Below are positions 24,058-32,600 of a DNA stretch of 35,441 bases, piece by piece. Both the position numbers and the translations under genes were made by a program. The notes under the pieces were generated by a model. That model was not told where the DNA came from and ran no database searches. It worked only from the letters and a program-made list of their open reading frames with translations. Numbering within the stretch: the first letter of the stretch is position 1; every line of letters begins with the position of its first letter. This DNA comes from a virus: the IMG/VR virus record IMGVR_UViG_3300042894_005807, positions 1 through 35,441 of that record; one strand, given 5' to 3'.

Positions 24058-24084
24058 CGCGGGTTGATGTTGTTACGAACGAAC

Positions 24085-24091
24085 TATTTAT
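24085..24091 (+). promoter_or_regulatory. late-promoter-like box cTATTTATaa
   Basis: Lies 17 nt before the GTG start at 24109 and starts the fibre region. There is no terminator between the gp15-like gene and this box. Confidence 0.6.
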
Positions 24092-24108
24092 AATCAAACT
24101 TCTTAGGC

Positions 24109-24855
24109 GTGGCCAACACCATTTCGCTGGCAGGGATATCACCCGGCTCCATAATCGAAGCCGATCAACTCACGAGGGTTATATATGCGCTTAACGGAGT
24201 AAGTGGCAGTGATATAATAATATCCGGAAGCCTAGGAGTGACCAGCTCGGCTGAATTTTCAAGCTCGGTAACATTTTTTGTAGGCGCAACCGGTTCTTTA
24301 TTTGGTACGTCTAGCTGGGCACTCAATGCATTAACTGCTTCTTACTTTAGCGGCGTAACTAACGTATTTCCTTATACAGGATCAGCTATCTTTAGCGGTA
24401 GTATACTAGCTACAGGTAGCGTAAACATAACCGGTTCATTATTTGTAAACGGAGTTCAAATAGGAGCAGGATTTAATGTTATAGCTAATCCAGGTCCCGG
24501 TAGAGTTATTTTATCTGACGGAACACCTACTTCAGCTACCGCATCCGCTAATTTAATATTTACCGGAAATAACTTTTTTATCACAGGATCAACTATTTTC
24601 ACAGCTGTTTCTGGAGAAACAAATATAGTTACGGTCAAGTCTAGCAGCGTTAATTATTTGACTATAAACACAGGTAGTCTATTTGACATATATAGCAGCA
24701 TATTCAATGTTAGAGACCTAGTTACCCAACAACCGGTATTAACTGTAAGTGAGAGTATAGTAAAAATAGCAACTCAATCTCTCGATCCAACCGGTACAGC
24801 TCCAAATGGAGCTATATGGTTCACCTCTGCGAGTCTATATGTCGGTCTGGACTAA
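24109..24855 (+). CDS. fibre/adhesin-type protein with GTG start (248 aa)
   Basis: Starts with GTG (ANTISLAGISPGSIIEADQL). The body is built from short Ser/Thr/Gly/Ala strands: SSSVTFFVGATGSLFGTSSW followed by ALNALTASYFSG, then GSAIFSGSILATGSVNITGS and LFVNGVQIGAGF. The GSLFGTSSWALNA-TASY phrase is identical in style to the modules of the giant fibre gene downstream, so the three fibre genes share an ancestor or exchange parts. The C-terminus IWFTSASLYVGLD may be a small cap. Such repetitive beta-structured trimers form phage tail fibres or whiskers. No enzymatic or S74 chaperone domain is visible. The exact position on the virion cannot be told from sequence. Confidence 0.78.
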   Translation: MANTISLAGISPGSIIEADQLTRVIYALNGVSGSDIIISGSLGVTSSAEFSSSVTFFVGATGSLFGTSSWALNALTASYFSGVTNVFPYTGSAIFSGSILATGSVNITGSLFVNGVQIGAGFNVIANPGPGRVILSDGTPTSATASANLIFTGNNFFITGSTIFTAVSGETNIVTVKSSSVNYLTINTGSLFDIYSSIFNVRDLVTQQPVLTVSESIVKIATQSLDPTGTAPNGAIWFTSASLYVGLD

Positions 24856-24862
24856 AATTAAC

Positions 24863-24869
24863 TATTTAT
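24863..24869 (+). promoter_or_regulatory. late-promoter-like box cTATTTATta
   Basis: Seven bases after the preceding stop and 23 nt upstream of the ATG at 24893. Confidence 0.62.
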
Positions 24870-24892
24870 TAAAGTAAAAATCAACAAGCAAA

Positions 24893-26263
24893 ATGGCAAA
24901 TTGGAAAAAAGTCGTAGTATCGGGTAGCGCAGCCGAACTACAGAGTCTTAAAATAGCAAACAACGGCCTTGAAGTAACCGGATCGGTGAAAGCTGGTTTG
25001 AGTAATTCAAATGAAGCTAACATTGTATCCTATAACACGGCAACAGGTCAATTCTTTTATCAAGGCACTGGTTCATTTACCGCAACTACCGCGTCTTATA
25101 TTCTAAGCTCTAACGTGGACGGCCCTCTAGGAATGAATAGCATTGCTAGCGCTTCACAAGCACTTACTGCTTCTTTAGCTCTCAAAACTACAGGAAGCCT
25201 TTCTCAAGTAGTAGGTGGCGGTCTAGGTGCTTTCAGCTTTGATGGTAGTACAAACGTACTGGTAGAAGTTAGCGGTGCCGCTCAACTTTCTCAAAATGCT
25301 GTCACTAAGTGGGACGATACTGCCAACAAATTCGTTAATTCAAGCCTTACTGATAACGGTACTGTAGTAAGTGGTGCTAGCTCAATTCAATTAACCGGAG
25401 CTAATTCTAGTCTAACCGGTTCATTCACGGGATCATTTGCCGGTAGTTTTGTAGGAGTCACCAACCTCCCTGACTTGACTCAAGGCACCGGTATTACAGC
25501 GTTTACTTACGATGGAGCTGCAGCAGCCACTGTAGCAGTTTCTGGAGCCGCTAACCTAACTACCGATAAGATTACAAAATGGACTGGTAATGCATTTGCT
25601 AATACCAGCCTGTCTGATGACGGTACAACGGTTTCTGGTTCAAGCTCAATTCGCCTTACAGGCAATAATTCAAGCTTGACTGGTTCATTCACTGGATCAT
25701 TTACCGGTGACGGTAGCGGATTGACAGGTATCGCTACTACACTAAGACTTACCGGTTCTTATTCTACAGAGCCTTCAACCTTCACCACTGTTGATCTTCT
25801 TAACCAAGGATTGACCATTGCAGGTACGCTTAACGAGATTAACGTTACAGCATCTGCACAGACCATTACAATAGGTTTACCTGAAAGTGTAGTAATCGGC
25901 GACTTAAGAGTTAATAACAACTTAACCGTCCTCGGTACTGCAAGCTTCCAGCAAACAACAAACCTAGAAGTAGCAGATAGATTTATCCTTCTTGCTTCTG
26001 GTTCAAATACAACTGGCGATGGCGGTCTAGTAGTACAGCAAGGTACGCAAAACGTAGGCGAACTTTTCGGATACGACAGCGGAGCACAGAGATGGGCTAT
26101 GACAGGCTCGTTTACTGCAAATCAGAGTGCGTTTACACCTGATGCTTTCATGGCAGCAGTAGTAGAAGGAGCAAGTGGAAATCCAACATCTGCACCTGCT
26201 AGATATGTAGCAAAAGGTAACATATTTATAGGAAATGATGAAACAATTTGGATCTACTCTTAA
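24893..26263 (+). CDS. tail fibre protein with duplicated internal unit (456 aa)
   Basis: The N-terminus MANWKKVVVSGSAAELQSL matches that of the giant fibre (MPSWKKLILSGSDASLNSL), probably a common docking peptide. A following YILSSNVDGPLGMNSIAS segment also matches. Two copies of an about 80-residue unit are seen: VSGAAQLSQNAVTKWDD … NSSLTGSFTGSF, then VSGAANLTTDKITKWTG … NSSLTGSFTGSF (nt about 25265-25450 and 25535-25710). The C-terminal domain (about 290-456; VVIGDLRVNNNLTVLGTASF, RFILLASGSNTTGDGGLVVQ, ending FIGNDETIWIYS) is a compact module seen at the ends of such fibres. A role in receptor binding or baseplate decoration is inferred. Confidence 0.82.
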   Translation: MANWKKVVVSGSAAELQSLKIANNGLEVTGSVKAGLSNSNEANIVSYNTATGQFFYQGTGSFTATTASYILSSNVDGPLGMNSIASASQALTASLALKTTGSLSQVVGGGLGAFSFDGSTNVLVEVSGAAQLSQNAVTKWDDTANKFVNSSLTDNGTVVSGASSIQLTGANSSLTGSFTGSFAGSFVGVTNLPDLTQGTGITAFTYDGAAAATVAVSGAANLTTDKITKWTGNAFANTSLSDDGTTVSGSSSIRLTGNNSSLTGSFTGSFTGDGSGLTGIATTLRLTGSYSTEPSTFTTVDLLNQGLTIAGTLNEINVTASAQTITIGLPESVVIGDLRVNNNLTVLGTASFQQTTNLEVADRFILLASGSNTTGDGGLVVQQGTQNVGELFGYDSGAQRWAMTGSFTANQSAFTPDAFMAAVVEGASGNPTSAPARYVAKGNIFIGNDETIWIYS

Positions 26264-26285
26264 TAAGGTTTTAAAAAATATAGTT

Positions 26286-26492
26286 ATGGGTTTTAGCGCA
26301 AGAAATGTAACTACAAATAACAACAGCGTAGAGGAGCCCAAACCGGCTCCTTTACCTGTCTTGAATCTAAAAAAAGACGAAGTAGAGCATCTTTTAAATC
26401 TCATTAGAGAGTCTCATTTTAAAGGAGAGCACGTTCAAAAAATCTTTGAACTCGTGCTAAAACTACAGGATTACTATATCAAGCTTCCTTGA
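26286..26492 (+). CDS. small helical protein between fibre genes (68 aa)
   Basis: The frame is open from an ATG at 26235 inside the preceding gene, but the ATG at 26286 lies 22 nt after that gene's stop and gives MGFSARNVTTNNNSVEEPKP. After a Pro-rich linker the protein is one helical block: LNLKKDEVEHLLNLIRESHF, then KGEHVQKIFELVLKLQDYY. I recognise this helical block (EhLLxLIxxSxFKG … KLQ) from small proteins near structural genes in T4-like phages; no function is known. A TATTTAT box at 26223-26229, inside the fibre gene and 5 nt before the ATG at 26235, leaves the longer 85-aa form possible. Confidence 0.72.
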   Translation: MGFSARNVTTNNNSVEEPKPAPLPVLNLKKDEVEHLLNLIRESHFKGEHVQKIFELVLKLQDYYIKLP

Positions 26493-26500
26493 TTCTCCGA

Positions 26501-26507
26501 TATTTAT
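26501..26507 (+). promoter_or_regulatory. late-promoter-like box aTATTTATat of the giant fibre gene
   Basis: Lies 95 nt upstream of the ATG at 26603. This leaves a leader of about 90 nt, the second long one in the window. Confidence 0.62.
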
Positions 26508-26548
26508 ATAATGTACAGCACTGTTGGCCCGGTAAGGGAAGTAGGCAT

Positions 26549-26567
26549 ATACACGGCATAAGTGTAT
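26549..26567 (+). promoter_or_regulatory. leader hairpin upstream of the giant fibre gene
   Basis: ATACAC and GTGTAT pair around a 7-base loop in the untranslated leader. There is no T-run. It might affect mRNA stability or translation; support is only the 6-bp stem. Confidence 0.35.
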
Positions 26568-26602
26568 GTATCTAACCGCAGAAGAAACTGTCACAATATA
26601 GT

Positions 26603-29600
26603 ATGCCTAGCTGGAAAAAACTCATTCTCAGTGGATCGGACGCATCACTGAACTCTCTCGCTGTAACTACAAACGTCAACGCTCAGTCTTTTACCGGATC
26701 CCTACTAGGAACCGCCTCCTTCGTTACAGCTTCTAACGTATATGGTCCGTTTGGATCAAATAGTGTTATAAGTTCATCATTTGCTTTAACAGCGTCATAC
26801 GCATCATTTGCTAATAATGGCGGTGTAACACAGATACTAGCAGGCCCAAATATTACAATATCACCATTAAGTGGTAAAGGCCAAGTTACTATTTCTTCAA
26901 CAGGAACAGGCTCGGGTAATTTTAATACAGCAACAGGATCATATGGTAGTTTTTATGATACAACTACACAACCAAACCCAGTAGCTAATATTCCTCGTTC
27001 AATGTCATTTAATGAGATTGCAATTACAAATGGAGTTTCACTATCTGGCTCAACAAATCCTTTCAACACCTACATTAAAACAGAAAATGCTGGTGTATAT
27101 AATCTTCAATTCTCAGCACAACTTGATAAGACAGATAGTGGCACAGATAGTGTTGATATATGGATTAGAAAAAATGGTATTGATTTATTGGATACCGGTA
27201 CAACAGTAACATTAACGGGTAATAATGATAAATCAGTTGCAGCGTGGAATTGGTTTGTTCAATCAGCAGCTAATGATTATTATCAAATAATATGGTCTTC
27301 AGCTGACACTGATATGAGATTATTAGCTGAAGTATCATCAAGTGTACATCCTGGTATTCCATCAGTTATCGCAACTGTAAATAGAGTTGACCAATTTTTA
27401 TCTAATACAGGATCATTCAATGGTGACTTTAATGGTGCCTTTACAGGTTCATTATTTGGTACAGCATCATTTGCAATACAAGCAGCGACTGCATCGTATG
27501 CTGTTAATGCGACTAGTGCTTCATTCACAACAACGGCTTCGTTTGCACAAACTGCTTCTTTTGTACCGACATCATCTCTAGTAAATAATTTCTTTGTACA
27601 AGGTGGTAATTCGTTTGGTACTCAAGCATTGCTTGGTACTAATGATAATCAAAATCTTGCTTTTGAGACTAGCGGATCTACTAGAATGTTTATTAGTAGT
27701 AGCGGATTTGTAGGTATTAATACAGTATCTCCTGCATATACATTAGACGTAACCGGTAATGCAAGAATAAATTCAGTAGGAGCTAGAATACTAGCTGTGG
27801 GATTGGCTGGTAATAATACTAGTGCTATAATTGGCTCCGGTGCAGGATCAGCAGTAGAATTAGGATGGGGAAATGGAGGAGCTTATGTGACTTCTACAGG
27901 TAATAGCACATTAGCTCTTCAAGCAGGTACTAATAATAATAACGCGACTGGCACTGGTAATGTTGGTATAGGTTATAACTTAGGGAGTTCCTTTTTAGGT
28001 AGGTTACAAATAAAAGGATATACTAGTGGATCTAATTTAATTACAGCTTCATTTTATGTAGAAAACCAAGCAAGCAGCGCTTCTTTTGCTGTTCTAGATG
28101 ATAGATCAGTTAGAATGTACGGTGGATCTACCACATCTGGATCGGCTTTGATTACTGGTTCATTCACCTTAATAGGTAATCAAACTATTACCGGTAGTTC
28201 AACAGCAACTGGCGGTTATACAGGCTCTTTATTTGGTACTGCTTCATGGGCAATCAACGCTTTAACAGCCTCGTCTGCCGACAATTTTGTAATCAGACAA
28301 AATGCTACAGCATCTAACCTGCTTGTTAACGGAACATTAACTGCACAGACATTAATAGTTCAGGCTGTAACATCTTCTGTAAGTTTCATTACCGGATCTA
28401 CTAAGTTCGGATCATTATTAACCAATACTCACCAATTTACCGGTTCAGTAACAATCACTGGAAGTCTCGCAGTAAATGGAGAGGCTGTAGTCACTACCGG
28501 ATCATATAACACATTCTCTGCTTCGATTGCAGGCCGTGCTACAAACCTCGAAGCTACTGCATCAACTCTTACAACAGCGTCAGCTAGCTTTGCTCTAGTA
28601 TCTAGTTCTTATAGTAGCGCATCTGGATCATTATCCACTCGTGTAACTACACTCGAAAACGCATCTGCTTCATTTGCATCTCAATCTGGAAGCAACAGTG
28701 TAAGATTAACTAATTTAGAGTCTACGGCATCAGTACTGACTACTGCTTCTGCTAGTTTTGCAGCAGTTAGCGCCTCATACTCTACAGCATCAGGATCTAT
28801 TAGTACAAGACTTACAACCATCGAAGGTAAGTATCTTACAACAGGATCTAACGTAATGTCAGGATCTCAAGCAATCACAGGATCCTTGACAGTAACAGGT
28901 AGTATTACAGCAACACAGGGAGTTACAGCTAGTCTTTTCGGAACATCTAGCTGGGCTCTTAATGCAGTAACGGCTTCGTTCGCAACCAGTGCATCGTTTG
29001 CAACAACATCTTCTTTCGCAACCAGCGCATCGTTTGCAACAACATCTTCTTTCGCAACTAGCGCATCGTTTGCTATATCAGCTTCTAGAGCGACAAGTGC
29101 TGCTACAGCCTCTTATGTACTCAACGCAGTATCTGCTTCTTTTGCAACTACTTCATCATTTGCAGTTAGTAGCTCGTTTGCAACAACAGCTAGTTACGTG
29201 TTAAATGCAGTATCTGCTTCGTTCGTAACTAGTGCATCATTTGCCACAAGTGCTTCATTAGCACAGACGGCGTCTTATGTCCTAAACGCCGTAAGTGCAT
29301 CGTTTGCCGCTACAGCTAGTTCTGCTGATAATTTCTTAATCAGACAGAATGCTACTGCCTCAAATCTATTAGTAAACGGTACCCTTACAGCACAAACATT
29401 AATAGTCCAAACTGTTACTTCTTCTGTAAGCTTCATTACAGGATCTACGAGATTTGGATCACTACTTACAAATACTCACCAGTTTACAGGATCTGTAACA
29501 ATTACTGGAAGCCTAGCCGTAAACGGGGAAGCTGTAGTTACTACAAGCTCCTACAATACCTTCTCTGCTTCGATTGCAGGCCGTGCAACAAACCTCGAAT

Positions 29601-32600
29601 CTACTGCATCAACACTAACAACCGCTAGTGCATCATTTGCCCTAGTTTCAAGTAGTTATTCTAGCGCTTCAGGATCTCTCAGTACAAGAGTAACAACCCT
29701 TGAGAATGCTTCAGCGAGCTTTGCTTCACAGTCAGGTAGTAATAGCGTACGGTTAACTAACCTAGAATCTACCGCTTCCGCCCTTACAACTGCTAGTGCA
29801 TCCTTTGCCGCAGTTAGCGCTTCATATTCTACAGCTTCTGGGTCACTTTCAACACGTGTTACTAATCTCGAAAGTACAGCCTCTACATTAACTACAGCAT
29901 CTGCCAGCTTTGCAGTAGTTAGTTCAAGCTATGCAGCATTGAGCGGATCATTTAGGACCGGTTCTTATACTGGATCATTTACCGGTACTTTAATAGGTAC
30001 AGCTAGTTGGGCATCAAACGCCACAACTGCTAGCTATGTTTTAAATGCCGTATCAGCATCGTTCGCAACCAGCGCATCTTTTGCAACTACGGCGTCATTT
30101 ACCCTTAGTGCATCTTTTGCTACAACAGCCTCTTTTGTAACTAGTGCGTCATTTGCATCGACAGCCTCCTCAGTTAATACACTGAACCAAAGTGTAGTAA
30201 TAACAAATTATTTAACTGTAGGTACTTCCTCATTAGGATCTACCGAAAATACATTAGTGTTAGGTCCTTCACCAGCAGGCGGAGCAGGTGAGGGCGGTCA
30301 GGTATTATTACAGGCAAGCGGAGGATTGTATACCTCAGCTTCAATGGTAGATACCTATCAAGATAAATTTAGAATATTAAGAGGTACTAATGCTAGTAGT
30401 GATGCAGAATTTGTGAGCGTCAACCTACATAGTGGTCAAGTATCATTTAATCGGTATACAGGCTCAGGTGCATTCCCAGGCTCCGCTGCTGCTAGCCTTG
30501 CAGTTGATACCTCCGGTAATGTGATTACGATTGCAGTCGGAGGTAGTACCACTTTCCCGTATACAGGAAGCGCTATTATTTCCGGTAGTTTGATAGTAAC
30601 CGGATCTATAGCAGTATCCGGAGGTATTACAGGGTCATTACTCGGAACAGCTAGTTATGCAGATAACGCATCAACTGCATCATACGTACTTAATGCCGTA
30701 TCAGCATCGTTTGCCACTACGTCTTCTTTTGCAACTAGTGCTTCCTTTACAACTACATCTTCTTTTGCAACTAGTGCTTCTTTTGCTGCTACTGCAAGTT
30801 CAGTAAATCAGCTAAACCAGAATGTGATCATTACAGGATCATTAACGGTTGCTCCTTCTAACGTAAATGAACTTATAGTAACTAGTACAGGGGTAACTAT
30901 AGGCAATCTCACCACTGACAGGCATAATGTAACCGGATCGTTTAATATCAGTAGTAGTTTATCTGTAAGCGGTAGTACAATACTATCCGGATCAAATATC
31001 ATTACCGGTATAACAAATATTACAGGTTCCACTATTATTTCCGGCAGCCTCTTGATTACCGGTTCAACTGCAATAAGCGGTAGCTTGAACGTGGTAGGGG
31101 CCGGTATCTCAGGCTCAGGCATTTTCATTTCACAATCTACAAGATTTGGTGGTCTGCTAACAGACAGACATCAGTTTACAGGGTCAGTAACAATGACCGG
31201 TAGCTTGAATGTAACCGGTGCCGGTATTTCCGGATCTAGCATATTCGTATCACAATCTACAAGATTTGGTGGTCTGCTAACAGACAGACATCAGTTTACA
31301 GGGTCAGTAACAATGACCGGTAGCTTGAATGTAACCGGTGCCGGTATTTCCGGATCTAGCATATTCGTATCACAATCTACAAGATTTGGTGGTCTGCTAA
31401 CAGACAGACATCAGTTTACAGGGTCAGTAACAATGACCGGTAGCCTACTAGTAAGCGGTAGTACGACGCTTTCTGGCTCAAATATTATCACTGGAATAAC
31501 GAATATTACCGGTTCAACTATTATATCGAGTAGCCTTCTCATTACAGGCTCAGCTAGTATAAGCGGTAGCTTAAACGTAGTCGGTGCCGGTATATCAGGA
31601 TCTCTTATATTTATTTCACAATCTTCTAGATTCGGCGGCTTACTAACCGACAGACACCAGTTTACAGGGTCAGTAACAATGACCGGCAGTCTTGTCATGA
31701 GCGGTAGTACAACATTATCCGGCTCAAACATACTGACAGGTATAACAAATATTACCGGCTCAACGGCAGTATCTAGCAGCTTCCGGGTAATAGGAATAGA
31801 TATCGTATCCGGCTCAAGTACTATAACAGGCAGTCTCACGGTAACTGGAAGTATAAACGTTTCAGCAGGAGTTACCGGCAGCTTATTTGGAACCTCATCT
31901 TTCGCTACTAGCGCATCATTTGCAACAACCTCATCTTTTGCCACTACAGCCTCGTTTGCCACTAGCGCATCGTTTGCAACAAGTGCGTCCTTTGCTATAA
32001 CCGCCTCATTTGTTACTACGGCAAGCTATGTGTTAAATGCAATATCGGCTTCATATGCTGCTACGGCAAGCTCGGCCGATAGTTTCTTAATCAGGCAAAA
32101 TGCGACAGCATCTAATCTACTCGTTAACGGCACGATTACGGCACAGACCTTAGTCGTACAAACCGTTACGTCCTCGGTAGATTTTGTAACTGGTTCAACG
32201 AGATTTGGAACCTTACTTACAAATACTCATCAATTCACTGGTTCAGTTACTATTACCGGAAGCCTTGCCGTAAACGGCGAAGCTGTAGTTACTACTGGAT
32301 CTTACAATACGTTCTCGGCATCGATTGCAGGACGTGCAACTAACCTAGAGACTACAGCATCTACCCTGACTACTGCTTCTGCTAGTTTTGCTACAGTATC
32401 AAGCAGCTATTCAAGCGCTTCTGGTTCAATCAGTACAAGACTAACAACAATTGAAGGCAAGTATTTAACTACCGGTTCCAACATAATATCTGGATCTCAG
32501 GTAATAACTGGATCACTAGTAGTGACCGGAAGTATTGTAGCTACCCAAGGAGTTACAGCTAGTCTTTTCGGAACATCTAGCTGGGCTTTAAATGCAGTAA

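Noticed and set aside
28979-29073. Short tandem repeats as a CRISPR array
   Set aside because: Units are adjacent without unique spacers and are translated in frame as hexapeptides.
31608-31614. TATTTAT within the fibre gene as a promoter
   Set aside because: It codes for Ile-Phe-Ile in a repeat, with no start codon or gene boundary after it; likely chance.
31411-31962. 183-aa open frame on the - strand in the fibre gene
   Set aside because: It results from the biased Ser/Thr/Gly codons of the repeat; antisense of such repeats rarely meets stops. The PVIVTDPVN-like phrases simply mirror the repeat.
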